Shown here one piece after another: positions 8,033 to 16,951 of a stretch of 64,000 nucleotides of DNA. Position 1 is the stretch's first letter; each line of letters begins with the position of its first letter. Made by a program: the position numbers and the translations under genes. Below the pieces are notes generated by a model. That model was not told where the DNA came from and searched no databases. It was given only the letters and a program-made list of their open reading frames with translations. Source of the stretch: Streptomonospora salina (lineage in GTDB: Bacteria > Actinomycetota > Actinomycetes > Streptosporangiales > Streptosporangiaceae); assembly GCF_014204715.1 (NCBI RefSeq), contig NZ_JACHLY010000001.1:682001-746000 (forward strand). Reading direction: 5' to 3'.

Positions 8033-9394
8033 GTGAACCGACAGCAGGAGTTCGTGCTCCGTACTCTGGAGGAGCGCGATATCCGGTTCGTGCGACTGTG
8101 GTTCACCGATGTACTCGGTTACCTCAAGTCGGTCGCCGTCGCCCCGGCCGAGCTCGAAGCGGCGTTCACCGAGGGAATCGGGTTCGACGGGTCGGCCATC
8201 GAGGGATTCGCCCGGGTCTACGAAGCCGACATGCTCGCCCAACCCGACCCGTCGACGTTCCAGGTGCTGCCCTGGCGCAACGAGCCGCACGGCACGGCAC
8301 GGATGTACTGCGACATCCTGATGCCCGACGGCAGCCCCAGCTACGCCGACCCCCGCCACGTGCTCAAGCGGCAGCTGAGCAAGGCCTCCGATCTCGGGTT
8401 CACCTTCTACACCCACCCCGAGATCGAGTTCTACCTGCTGAAGAAGAAGCCCGAGAAGGGCGAGCTGCCCGAGCCCAACGACTCCGGCGGCTACTTCGAC
8501 CACACGCCCCACAACAGCGCCCACGACTTCCGGCGCAACGCGATCAACATGCTGGAGGCCATGGGCATCTCGGTGGAGTTCAGCCACCACGAGGGCGGCC
8601 CCGGCCAGCAGGAGATCGACCTGCGCTACGCCGACGCGCTGACCACCGCCGACAACATCATGACCTTCCGGCTGGTGATGAAGGAGGTGGCGATGGAGCA
8701 GGGCGTCTACGCCACCTTCATGCCCAAGCCCTTCACCGAGCACCCGGGCTCGGGCATGCACACCCATATGTCGCTGTTCGAGGGTGAACGCAACGCGTTC
8801 TACGAGGCCGGGGCCGAGTACCAGATGTCCAATGTCGGCCGCGGCTTCATCGCCGGTGTGCTGCGCCATTCCGCCGAGATCACGGCGGTGTGCAACCAGT
8901 GGGTGAACTCCTACAAGCGGCTGTGGGACAACGCCGCCGCCTCTGCGGGCGCCGGCGGCGAAGCGCCGGCGTACGTGTGCTGGGGCCACAACAACCGCTC
9001 GGCGCTGGTGCGGGTGCCGATGTACAAGCCCAACAAGAGCAACTCCAGCCGGATCGAGTTCCGCTCGGTCGACACGGCCTGCAACCCCTACCTCGCCTAC
9101 GCGATGATCCTGGCCGCCGGGCTCAAGGGGATCGAGGAGGGCTACGAACTCCCTCCCGGCGCCGAGGACGACGTGTGGGCGCTGACCGACTCCGAGCGGC
9201 GGGCGCTGGGGATCGCGCCGCTGCCGCAGAGCCTGGACGAGGCGATCCGCGCGATGGAGAACAGCGAGCTGGTCGCCGAGACGCTGGGGGAGCACGTCTT
9301 CGACTTCTTCCTGCGCAACAAGAAGGCGGAGTGGGAGTCCTACCGGCGCCAGGTGACCCAATACGAACTGGACCGGTACCTGCCGACGCTTTAG
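8033..9394 (+). CDS. Glutamine synthetase-like enzyme (GlnA2 type)
   Basis: 453 residues with the complete type I glutamine synthetase fold: N-terminal beta-grasp (IRFVRLWFTDVLGYLKS), metal and substrate motifs (GFDGSAIEGFARVYEADM, HPEIEFYLL, HPGSGMHTHMSLF, NKSNSSRIEFRS). It is shorter than GlnA1 and the adenylylation loop is different: where GlnA1 has the tyrosine of NLYDLPPEE, this protein has Trp382 (DDVWALTDSERR), so GlnE should not modify it. In Streptomyces the GlnA2-type paralogue near nadE and glnE has been reported as a gamma-glutamylpolyamine synthetase; by length and position this is the likely counterpart, but a true glutamine synthetase role cannot be excluded. GTG start at 8033 follows GAGGAAGG. 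Confidence 0.85.
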   Translation: MNRQQEFVLRTLEERDIRFVRLWFTDVLGYLKSVAVAPAELEAAFTEGIGFDGSAIEGFARVYEADMLAQPDPSTFQVLPWRNEPHGTARMYCDILMPDGSPSYADPRHVLKRQLSKASDLGFTFYTHPEIEFYLLKKKPEKGELPEPNDSGGYFDHTPHNSAHDFRRNAINMLEAMGISVEFSHHEGGPGQQEIDLRYADALTTADNIMTFRLVMKEVAMEQGVYATFMPKPFTEHPGSGMHTHMSLFEGERNAFYEAGAEYQMSNVGRGFIAGVLRHSAEITAVCNQWVNSYKRLWDNAAASAGAGGEAPAYVCWGHNNRSALVRVPMYKPNKSNSSRIEFRSVDTACNPYLAYAMILAAGLKGIEEGYELPPGAEDDVWALTDSERRALGIAPLPQSLDEAIRAMENSELVAETLGEHVFDFFLRNKKAEWESYRRQVTQYELDRYLPTL

Positions 9395-9418
9395 CCGCGG
9401 TCCGCACCCCGCGTGCAG

Positions 9419-9453
9419 CCGGGCTCCGCATCCGCACCGGGTGCGGGGCCCGG
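9419..9453. terminator. Hairpin after the glnA-like gene
   Basis: CCGGGC-T-CCGCA pairs with TGCGG-G-GCCCGG (one mismatch). It lies 25 bases after the glnA-like stop and 24 bases before the stop of the convergent response regulator. Confidence 0.6.
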
Positions 9454-9476
9454 TTCGTGTCCGCGCCGGCGCCGGC

Positions 9477-10199
9477 CTATTCGGAGTCGAGGAACTTCTC
9501 GCGGACCGCGTAGACCGCGGCCTCGGTTCGGGAGTGCAGCTGCAGCTTCTCCAGGATGTTGCGCACGTGGTTCTTCACCGTGTGCTCGGAGATGAACAGT
9601 TCGTCGGCGATCTCCTTGTTGTTCCGGCAGCGCGCCACCCGGCGCAGGACCTCGGTTTCGCGGCCGGTGAGCTGCGGAGCGGGGACCCGGCGGGCGCGGC
9701 CGCCGTCCCTTTTGGCCAGAGCGGTGAACTCGCCGATGAGCTTGGTGGCCATCGACGGAGTGATGAAGGACTGCCCGCTGGCGATGGCGCGCACCGCGCC
9801 GGGCAGCTCGTCGACGGAGATCTCCTTGAGCAGATAGCCGGTGGCTCCGGCTTTGAGCGCCTCGAAGAGGTCGTCCTCCTCGTCGCTCATGGTCAGCATC
9901 ACGATCTTGGCGCCGGGCGCCGCGCTCTTGATTCCGGGGCAGGCGTCGATGCCGCTGCTTCCGGGCATCCACACGTCCATCAGCACGACGTCGGGCACCA
10001 GGTCGGCGGCGGTGCGCACGGCGTCCTCGCCGTCGCCGGATTCGCCGACGACGTCGATGTCGCACTCGCCGTCGAGCACGGACACCAGCCCGCGCCGGAA
10101 GAAGGCGTGATCGTCGACGACGAGCACCTTGATCGGCGGAGCCTGGGTCTGGGTCGGCGCGGTTTCGACCGCGTCCGGGGCTGGGGGGTGCCCACTCAC
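9477..10199 (-). CDS. Orphan NarL/LuxR-family response regulator
   Basis: 240 residues. A receiver domain (VLVVDDHAFFRRGL, phospho-acceptor Asp in DVVLMDVWMPGSSG, conserved Lys in GYLLKEISVDEL) is joined to a LuxR-type helix-turn-helix (LTGRETEVLRRVARCRNNKE, SEHTVKNHVRNILEKL). It should bind DNA after phosphorylation, but no sensor kinase is nearby. The GTG at 10199 follows GGAAGGGAA and leaves a 20-residue Pro/Thr/Gln-rich N-terminal tail; upstream ATG starts give a frame without family sequence. It faces a long 700-bp non-coding stretch that probably holds its promoter and that of panB. Confidence 0.88.
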   Translation of the reverse strand: MSGHPPAPDAVETAPTQTQAPPIKVLVVDDHAFFRRGLVSVLDGECDIDVVGESGDGEDAVRTAADLVPDVVLMDVWMPGSSGIDACPGIKSAAPGAKIVMLTMSDEEDDLFEALKAGATGYLLKEISVDELPGAVRAIASGQSFITPSMATKLIGEFTALAKRDGGRARRVPAPQLTGRETEVLRRVARCRNNKEIADELFISEHTVKNHVRNILEKLQLHSRTEAAVYAVREKFLDSE

Positions 10200-10898
10200 A
10201 ACGGAATTCCCTTCCTGGCGCGATGTGGCCGGGCATCTGCTATTCGCCGGGAGGGCGGCGAAACCCGCAGGGTGCATGACCCCGCGAACAACGGGCGGGA
10301 TGCGTGGTTCCGGAGCCGTTTGTGCACACCAGTTTATGGCATTGCCGCGCACTTCAACAGTGGCCGCGTGCGTACGGATGCCGCTGCATCGGCCGCATTG
10401 CCGGGCATGGGCGGAACCGGCGGACAATACACCCGGATGCGTCCGCATGTCCGGTATATTCTGGCGATTCACACACTTTTCGTGCCCTCGCCGCCTGACC
10501 GGAGACGCGCGGCGTCGTACGGAATCATTCGACTCCCCGAGATCACGATGGAAGACGCTTCATGTCGAGATGAATACGCGGTGGCCCGCGGAAACCATTC
10601 CACCGCCCATAGTCCTCTCGGACACGGCCCGCATTGCGGTCCCAAGGCGGTCGGGTCGGGCGGCCCGCGCACGGCCCTGCCCCCGCCGCCCCGCCGCGAA
10701 ACCGCTTCGGGCCCGGTTACCGCGGGCCGGCGCCGTTCTCCGGGATGATCCGCGCTCCCGCCGCGGTTGGGACAGGGTGAAAGCTCCGAATCCGCTTATG
10801 CGATGATGAAACAACCGGTGGCGCCCAGTGCCGCCGAGTCCGTCCGAATCCGTCCGGAGACGCCTCAGCCGCGCTTCGAGACACCGGAGGAGAGCATC
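10200..10898. other. Long intergenic region between divergent response regulator and panB
   Basis: About 700 bases with unusually AT-rich patches for this genome (10318-10350, 10450-10500). It holds an imperfect palindrome around 10420-10462 (CGGACA...ATGCG-TC-CGCAT-GTCCG) followed by TATATT. A GATGAT or TATGCG box near 10797-10805 could be the panB -10. Short ORFs here have no recognisable product. A small RNA is possible but not shown. Confidence 0.35.
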
Positions 10899-11744
10899 AT
10901 GAGCACAACCGCATCCACCCCCGCCCCCCTTTACGGGGGCGCATCCGGCCGCCGGGTGAGTGTCCGCGACATCCTGCAGGCCAAGGAGCGCCACGAGCGC
11001 TGGCCCATGCTCACCGCCTACGACGCGCTGACCGCGCGCGTCTTCGACGAGTCCGGGATCCCCGTACTGCTGGTGGGCGACTCGGCGGCGATGGTCGTCT
11101 ACGGCTACGACTCCACCCTGCCCGTGACCGTCGACGACCTGCTTCCGCTGACCGCCGCGGTCTCGCGGGCCACCCGGCGCGCGCTCGTCGTGGCCGACCT
11201 GCCCTTCGGCTCCTACCAGGGCTCGCCGGAGCAGGCCCTGGACGCCGCCGCGCGCTTCATGAAGGAGGGGCACGCCCAGGCGGTGAAACTGGAGGGCGGG
11301 CAGCGCGTCGCCCACCACGTCGAAGCACTGGTGGCCGCGGGCGTTCCCGTCATGGGCCACCTCGGCCTGACGCCCCAGTCGGTCAACACGCTCGGCGGCT
11401 ACCGGGTGCAGGGCCGCGGTGAGGAGGCCGGCGCCGCCCTGCTGGCCGACGCGAAGGAGCTGGAGCGCGCCGGCGCGTTCTCCGTCGTCCTGGAGTGCGT
11501 GCCCACCGAACTGGCCCGGCGCGTCACCGAGCAGCTGACGATCCCCACCATCGGCATCGGCGCCGGCCCCCGCACCGACGCCCAGGTGCTGGTCTGGCAG
11601 GACATGGCCGGCCTCAGTCCGCAGGTGGCCACGTTCGTGAAGGCCTACGCCGACCTCAACGAGACCCTCTCCACAGCCGCCCGGGCCTTCGCCGACGAGG
11701 TCGTACAGGGGGCCTTCCCCGACACCGAGCACTCCTACGACTGA
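10899..11744 (+). CDS. panB: 3-methyl-2-oxobutanoate hydroxymethyltransferase
   Basis: 281 residues. PanB transfers a hydroxymethyl group from 5,10-methylenetetrahydrofolate to 2-oxoisovalerate to give ketopantoate, the first committed step to pantothenate and coenzyme A, in the cytosol. Visible family motifs are [18 protein letters not shown], the metal-binding [44 protein letters not shown] and the catalytic glutamate in VVLECVP, ending with [18 protein letters not shown]. The ATG at 10899 has a GGAGGA ribosome site. A strong hairpin follows the stop, so it is probably monocistronic. Confidence 0.97.
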   Translation: MSTTASTPAPLYGGASGRRVSVRDILQAKERHERWPMLTAYDALTARVFDESGIPVLLVGDSAAMVVYGYDSTLPVTVDDLLPLTAAVSRATRRALVVADLPFGSYQGSPEQALDAAARFMKEGHAQAVKLEGGQRVAHHVEALVAAGVPVMGHLGLTPQSVNTLGGYRVQGRGEEAGAALLADAKELERAGAFSVVLECVPTELARRVTEQLTIPTIGIGAGPRTDAQVLVWQDMAGLSPQVATFVKAYADLNETLSTAARAFADEVVQGAFPDTEHSYD

Positions 11745-11749
11745 ACGCC

Positions 11750-11785
11750 GCCGCGCGCCGGGACCCGTCTTCCCCGGCGCGCGGC
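11750..11785 (+). terminator. panB terminator hairpin
   Basis: A perfect 13-bp stem (GCCGCGCGCCGGG at 11750-11762 with CCCGGCGCGCGGC at 11773-11785) and a 10-base loop, six bases after the panB stop. Confidence 0.65.
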
Positions 11786-11926
11786 CGGCCGAGCCGTGCC
11801 CGGGTCCGTGCGCCGATCCGGCCCCGCGACGGCGCGCCCGCCGACCGCCCGGACCGCATGAAGTTACTCGGTAGTAGAGTTGCGGCATCCGTGCGCGCCC
11901 CGCCGCGCGAGTCAGAGGGAGGCACA

Positions 11927-12964
11927 ATGCGCATCTCCATGCCGCTGCAATACGCCGGCGAGGCGAAGCCGGCCGTGGACCGGGTCGTCGAGTTGGAGAA
12001 GGTCGGGCTCGACACCGTGTGGGTGGCCGAGGTATACGGCTACGACAGCCCGACTCTGATGGGATACATCGCCGCGCGCACCGAGCGCGTGGACATCGGA
12101 TCGGCGATCCTGCCCGTCTACACCCGCACGCCCAGCCTCATCGCGCAGACCGCCGCCGGACTGGACTACCTCTCCGACGGCCGCGCCGTTCTCGGGCTGG
12201 GCGCCAGTGGACCCCAGGTCATCGAGGGCTGGCACGGCATCCCCTACAGCAAACCGCTGGGCCGCACCCGCGACGTCGTCGAGGTCTGCCGCAAGGTCTG
12301 GGCACGCGAGGAGCGCCTCACTCACGACGGCCGCACCCACTCCCTGCCGCTGCCGCCCGAGGAGGGCACCGGCCTGGGCAAACCGCTGAAGATCATCAAC
12401 CACCCGGTACGCAGCGACCTTCCCATCTTCGTCGCCTCCCTGGGCGAGAAGAACGTGGCGATGACCGCCGAGATCGCCGACGGCTGGCTGCCCCACCTGT
12501 TCATCCCGGAGAAGGCCGCCGACGTCTGGGGCGACTCGCTGGCCCGCGGCAAGGCCAAGCGCGACCCGACGCGGGGCGACCTGCAGATCTCCGCGGGCGG
12601 CCTGCTCGCCATCGGCGAGGGCGAGCAGACCCGCAAGCTCGCCGACCTCACCCGGCCGATGATCGCCCTCTACGTCGGCGGCATGGGCGCCAAGGGCAAG
12701 AACTTCTACAACGACGTCGCCAAGCGCTACGGCTTCGAGGACGCCGCCGAGCACATCCAGGACCTCTACCTGGACGGCAAGAAGGACGAGGCCGCCGCGG
12801 CGGTGCCCGACGAGTTCGTCGAGCTGACCAACCTGGTGGGCCCCGAATCCTACGTGCGCGAGCGCGTGGCCGCCTTCCGCGAAGCCGGCGTCACCGACCT
12901 CAACGTCACCCCCGTGGGCGACGACCCGGTCACCCTGATCGAGAAGCTGCGCTCGATGCTGTAG
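11927..12964 (+). CDS. LLM-class F420-dependent oxidoreductase
   Basis: 345 residues with a luciferase-like monooxygenase TIM barrel: MRISMPLQYAG at the start, VWVAEVYGYDSPTLMGYIAA, RTERVDIGSAILPVYTRTPS, LDYLSDGRAVLGLGASGPQV and a C-terminal GPESYVRERVAAFREAG. This subgroup in actinobacteria generally uses coenzyme F420 rather than FMN and reduces or oxidises small organic compounds; the substrate cannot be read from sequence. It has a good AGGGAGG ribosome site before the ATG at 11927. A convergent F420:NADP oxidoreductase lies directly downstream, which could regenerate the cofactor. Confidence 0.9.
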   Translation: MRISMPLQYAGEAKPAVDRVVELEKVGLDTVWVAEVYGYDSPTLMGYIAARTERVDIGSAILPVYTRTPSLIAQTAAGLDYLSDGRAVLGLGASGPQVIEGWHGIPYSKPLGRTRDVVEVCRKVWAREERLTHDGRTHSLPLPPEEGTGLGKPLKIINHPVRSDLPIFVASLGEKNVAMTAEIADGWLPHLFIPEKAADVWGDSLARGKAKRDPTRGDLQISAGGLLAIGEGEQTRKLADLTRPMIALYVGGMGAKGKNFYNDVAKRYGFEDAAEHIQDLYLDGKKDEAAAAVPDEFVELTNLVGPESYVRERVAAFREAGVTDLNVTPVGDDPVTLIEKLRSML

Positions 12965-12972
12965 GCGCCGCA

Positions 12973-13005
12973 GCGGGGCGGGCGGCCGCGCACCGCCCGC
13001 CCCGC
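12973..13005. terminator. Hairpin between LLM gene and npdG
   Basis: GCGGGGCGGGCGG pairs with CCGCCCGCCCCGC (13-bp perfect stem, 7-base loop) between the two convergent stops. Confidence 0.7.
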
Positions 13006-13009
13006 ACGC

Positions 13010-13696
13010 TCAGACGTCGGTGATGCGCAGGCCCGCGTGGGCCTTGTAGCGGCGGTTGATCGCGATGACGTTGGCGGTCAGCGCCTCGACCTGGTGGGCG
13101 TTGCGCAGCCGGCCCCCGTAGATCCCGCGCACACCCGGGATCCGGGCGGCCAGGGCGCGCACGGTGTCGGTGGCGTCGCGGTCGTCGCCCAGCACCAGCA
13201 CGTCCAGGTCCACCTCGGCGATCCCGGGGTCCAGCAGCACCACCGCCGACACGTGGTGGAACGCCGCGACCACACGGCTGTCGGGCAGCAGCGCCTCGGC
13301 CTGCTGTGCGGCGCTGCCCTCCGCGACCTCCAGCGCGTAAGGGCCCTTGCCGTCGAACCCCAGCGGGTTCACGCAGTCGACCACAAGCTTGCCCGCCAGG
13401 TCGCCGGCCAGCGACTCCAGCAGCGCACGGTGCCCGTCCCAGGGCACGGCGACGATGACGACGTCGCAGCTGCGGGCGGCCTCGGCGTTGTCGGCGCCGC
13501 TGACCGGGAGGTCTTCGCCCAGCTCGTCGGCGGCGCCTTGGGCGCGCTCGGGGGCGCGGGAGCCGATGACGACCCGGTGTCCGGCCATGGCCAACCGCAG
13601 CGCGAGGCCGCGGCCCTGGTCGCCCGTACCGCCCAGCACCGCGACGGAGAGGCCGGAGACGTCGGGGAAATCGTATGGGGATCTCTGCTCTGCCAT
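13010..13696 (-). CDS. npdG: NADPH-dependent F420 reductase
   Basis: 228 residues. The enzyme moves hydride between F420H2 and NADP+ and thus feeds F420-dependent enzymes such as the LLM gene beside it. Evidence is the N-terminal Rossmann motif VAVLGGTGDQGRGLALRLA, the NADP-binding VIGSRAPERA, the DVVIVAVPWDG segment, VVDCVNPLGF, and the C-terminal RIPGVRGIYGGRLRNAHQVE with ANVIAINRRYKAHAGLRIT, which is characteristic of NpdG/Fno. ATG start at 13696, preceded by AGGATCGGATC. Length is normal for the family. Confidence 0.94.
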   Translation of the reverse strand: MAEQRSPYDFPDVSGLSVAVLGGTGDQGRGLALRLAMAGHRVVIGSRAPERAQGAADELGEDLPVSGADNAEAARSCDVVIVAVPWDGHRALLESLAGDLAGKLVVDCVNPLGFDGKGPYALEVAEGSAAQQAEALLPDSRVVAAFHHVSAVVLLDPGIAEVDLDVLVLGDDRDATDTVRALAARIPGVRGIYGGRLRNAHQVEALTANVIAINRRYKAHAGLRITDV

Positions 13697-13882
13697 GATC
13701 CGATCCTGTCAGGTCCCCGCCGCAGAACCGAACCGGATTCGGTGTCGGACGGGTCACCCCGAGACACCGCCCCCGGACCCCGGGATCCGAGCGCACGCCG
13801 CGATGCTCGGCGGGCCCCGGCGCCGCCGGACCGTCGGCCCCCGCGAACCACGTGGCGTCGCCGCGGCGCCGCCGGCGGCGGT

Positions 13883-14818
13883 TCACACCAGCGCGGGCCG
13901 GTCCAGAACCAGGGTGCAGGCGTCGGCGTCCAGCGTGGCCGCCGCGCCCAACGGCACCGTGAGCTGGGCGGCGCGGTGGCCGAACCCGAACTCGCCCACC
14001 ACCGGCACGCCCAGCGGCGCCAGGCGCTCCAGCAGCAGCGTGCGCACGGCCGAGGCGTCGGGCGTGCACCGCTCCCACGATCCCAGCACCAGCCCCGCCG
14101 CGCCGTCCAGCCAGCCGCTGCGCAGCATGCGGGTGAGCATCCGATCGATCCGCGACACGTCCTCGGCCACGTCCTCCAGCAGCACGATGGCGCCGCGGGC
14201 CGAACGGCGGCTGTGCGGTGCGGCCAGGCTGTCGTTGAGCACGCTCAGGTTGCCTCCGGCGGTCACACCGCGCGCGACGCCCCCGACCAGGGTTTCGGCG
14301 CCCGGCACGGACAGCACGGCGGCCTCCTCGGGCGCGAACAGCGTGGTGCGCAGGTGCTCGGCGGCCACAGGATCCTCGGCGAAGGACTCCAGGGCCACCA
14401 CCGGCCCGTGCAGGCCTGCGGCGCCCAGCTCCACCGCCACCGCCTCGTGCAGCGCGGTCACGTCGCTGAAGCCCACCAGCGGCTTGACCGGGGCGCGCCG
14501 CAGCTCCCCGAAGTCCAGCCCGTCCAGGACCCGGTGGGCGCCGTCGCCGCCGCGCGCGCACAGCACCGCGGACGTGCGCGGGTCCGCCAGTGCCCGTTGC
14601 AGGTCGGCCGCCCGCTCGGCGTCGGTGCCGGCGAGATAGGGCAGGCGGGGATGGCGGCCGCGCAGGTGCGCGCCCGCGACCGCCTCCAGTCCCCACCCGT
14701 GCAGCACCGCCAGGCCCGCCTCCAGCATGTCGGCGGGCACGGGGCTGCACGGGGCCACCACCGAGACGGCGTCGCCGGGGCGCAGGCGCCGCCCGCGCCT
14801 GCCCGGCCCCTGCGTCAC
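13883..14818 (-). CDS. Peptidase S66 (LD-carboxypeptidase) family protein
   Basis: 311 residues. S66 enzymes cut L,D bonds in murein tetrapeptides, releasing D-Ala in peptidoglycan recycling; some relatives deactivate microcin C. The catalytic serine motif GFSDVTALHEA, the LCARGGDGAHRVLDGLD segment, the glutamate in LGSWERC and histidine in EFGFGHRAAQLTVPLG fit the Ser-His-Glu triad. No signal peptide, so cytoplasmic. Its GTG at 14818 overlaps the stop of the S9 peptidase by four bases (GTGA), showing translational coupling. Together with the M20 and remnant M55 genes upstream it points to use of imported murein or other peptides. Confidence 0.88.
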   Translation of the reverse strand: MTQGPGRRGRRLRPGDAVSVVAPCSPVPADMLEAGLAVLHGWGLEAVAGAHLRGRHPRLPYLAGTDAERAADLQRALADPRTSAVLCARGGDGAHRVLDGLDFGELRRAPVKPLVGFSDVTALHEAVAVELGAAGLHGPVVALESFAEDPVAAEHLRTTLFAPEEAAVLSVPGAETLVGGVARGVTAGGNLSVLNDSLAAPHSRRSARGAIVLLEDVAEDVSRIDRMLTRMLRSGWLDGAAGLVLGSWERCTPDASAVRTLLLERLAPLGVPVVGEFGFGHRAAQLTVPLGAAATLDADACTLVLDRPALV

Positions 14819-16887
14819 GGGGCCAGTTCCAGGTGCGCGGCGTCGGTCGCGAACCCGAAAACCCGCGCGTACAGCGACAACTCGGCCTCCAGCGCCGCCC
14901 GGACGGTCTCCTTGCGGCGGAAGCCGTGCTGCTCGCCGTCGAAGGCCAGGTAGGCGTGCGGAACGCCGCCCACGCGCCGCAGGAACCGCTCGGCCTGGGC
15001 GGGCGGGCAGATGGCGTCCTCGCGGCCCTGCATCAGCACGAAGGGCGCACTGATGGCACCCGCGCTGTTGGCGGGCGATCGCTCGGCGTAGCGCCGGGCG
15101 GCTTCGGGCCAGGGGCCGACGAGGCTCTCCAGGTACTGCGACTCGAAGTCGTGGGTCTCTCCGGTGCGCCACCCGGCGAGGTCCACGATCGGGTAGAGGA
15201 TGGCGGCGCAGGCGAACACGTCGGTGAAGGCCAGCGCCGCGGCGGCGGTCCACCCGCCGGCGCTGCCGCCGCGGATCGCGATGCGGGCGGGGTCGGCCAG
15301 GCCTTCCTCGGCCAGGGCGTGGGCGGCGGCCACGCAGTCCTCGACGTCGACCACGCCCCAGTTCTCCCGCAGCCGTTCGCGGTAGGAGCGGCCGAATCCG
15401 GTGGAGCCGCCGTAGTTGACCTCGACGACGCCGATCCCCCGGCTGGTGAAGTAGGCGACGGCCGGGTCGTGGATCATCGGGGCGCGGCCGGTGGGGCCGC
15501 CGTGCGCCCACACCGCGTACGGCGGGCGCTCGCCCGGTGCGGGACCGGCGTGCGGATTGCGCGGCGGGTACAGGTTGGCGTGCACCTCGCGACCGCCCGG
15601 GCCGGTGAACACCCGCGGGCGCGGAACGGGGAGGTAGTCGCGCGCCGCGTCCGGGGCCGCGGTCCTCGCCGCGGCTCCGGCGCCGCCCCCGGTGCGGGCG
15701 CCGCCCCCGGGAGCGGCGGCGTCGCGGGCGCGGTGGCGCTCGGGGGCGCTGAGGGAGCGCCAGGAGCCGCCCGGCCCCACGGCGACGATCTCGGGCGCGA
15801 TGTCGGGCGCCGCGGCCAAGCCGATCAGGGTGTCGCCCGCGGCACCGCCGGCGACGAGCCGGCCCGACCACTCGGTGTGGGGGGTGTCGGCGTCGGCGAC
15901 GGTACCGGTTGCGGGGTCGATCCGGCCCAGGGCGGAGGTCGCCCGGCCGTGCACGGCCGCGACCGGCCCCCCGGACGGGACCGCGAGCCAGGTGTAGCCC
16001 AGTTGCCACAGAGGGCCGCCGAACTCCTCCTCGGCGGCGGCCGCCGGCTGCGGCGCGCCCCAGGTGCCGTCCGCGGCGGCGCTGATCCGGTAGGGGTTCC
16101 ACCAGCCCGAAGGGTCGGCGACGCAGTAGAGCGTGCCGGCGTCGGCCCACTCGGCTTGGACGACGGATACCCCGGGCCCGCCGGCGACGGTGCGCGGCGC
16201 GCCCGCCACCCGCCCGTCCGGCCCCAGCTCGGCGACGTGCAGCACGGTGCTGTCCCAGGGCATGTCCGGGTGGTCCCAGCCGATCCAGGACAGCCGCCGC
16301 CCGTCCGGGCAGATCCGGGGACAGGTCAGGAAACGGTGGCCGGAGGCGACCTCGCGCACGGCGGCGGGGTCGCCGGCCGCCGATCCGTCCAGCGGCACCG
16401 CGACGATCGACCGGCGCAGATCGGTGGGTGCGGGGCCGGTGTGGTGCTCGCGCACGCACCACACCTCGCTGCCGCCGGGCGAGAGGACGGGCTCGACGTA
16501 GCGCAGTGCGGCGGGCTCGGGCGGTTCGGGGCTCAGCGGTTCGGGGTCGTCGCCCGGCCGCCACAGGTACAGGCGCTGGTCGGCGAACTCGGCGAAGACG
16601 ACGGAGGTGCCCGCCGCGGCCGCCACGAGGGTGTAGGGGCGGCCGCCGTACTCGTGGACGCGGCTGCGGACGTTCCACGGCCCGGGCAGCATCTCCTGCG
16701 GCCGGGCCGCAGGGTCGTCCAGCCGGCTGCGGCACAGCGTGACACGGCCGCCTTCGGCCGGGCGCGGCTCGGTCCACCAGACCTCCTCGCCCAGGACCGC
16801 GGGCCACGTGGGGGCGGCGAGGCCGCCGGCGACGCCGTCGGCGTCGATCGGGGACGGCCAGGAGCCGCAGGGGGTGCCGTCGTTCAT
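14815..16887 (-). CDS. S9 family prolyl oligopeptidase-like peptidase
   Basis: 690 residues. The N-terminal part is a beta-propeller rich in repeats such as VHEYGGRPYTL and RLSWIGWDHPDMPWD that restricts entry to small peptides; the C-terminal alpha/beta hydrolase domain holds the catalytic Ser in GGSAGGWTAAAAL (about residue 542), an acidic residue in LMQGREDAICPP and the His in FDGEQHGFRR. No signal peptide, so probably intracellular. ATG at 16887 has GAGAAGGG upstream; the region 15650-15740 encodes an Ala/Gly-rich linker (about residues 385-415) that is unusual in length. It sits between M20 and S66 peptidase genes in one transcript direction. Substrate is unknown; acyl-aminoacyl or dipeptidyl peptidase activity is also possible. 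Confidence 0.88.
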   Translation of the reverse strand: MNDGTPCGSWPSPIDADGVAGGLAAPTWPAVLGEEVWWTEPRPAEGGRVTLCRSRLDDPAARPQEMLPGPWNVRSRVHEYGGRPYTLVAAAAGTSVVFAEFADQRLYLWRPGDDPEPLSPEPPEPAALRYVEPVLSPGGSEVWCVREHHTGPAPTDLRRSIVAVPLDGSAAGDPAAVREVASGHRFLTCPRICPDGRRLSWIGWDHPDMPWDSTVLHVAELGPDGRVAGAPRTVAGGPGVSVVQAEWADAGTLYCVADPSGWWNPYRISAAADGTWGAPQPAAAAEEEFGGPLWQLGYTWLAVPSGGPVAAVHGRATSALGRIDPATGTVADADTPHTEWSGRLVAGGAAGDTLIGLAAAPDIAPEIVAVGPGGSWRSLSAPERHRARDAAAPGGGARTGGGAGAAARTAAPDAARDYLPVPRPRVFTGPGGREVHANLYPPRNPHAGPAPGERPPYAVWAHGGPTGRAPMIHDPAVAYFTSRGIGVVEVNYGGSTGFGRSYRERLRENWGVVDVEDCVAAAHALAEEGLADPARIAIRGGSAGGWTAAAALAFTDVFACAAILYPIVDLAGWRTGETHDFESQYLESLVGPWPEAARRYAERSPANSAGAISAPFVLMQGREDAICPPAQAERFLRRVGGVPHAYLAFDGEQHGFRRKETVRAALEAELSLYARVFGFATDAAHLELAP

Positions 16888-16951
16888 GGTCCAACGCCCT
16901 TCTCGTCGTCGCGGTCGCGGTGCGCCGGTGCTCCCGAACCCGGCTGCGGGT

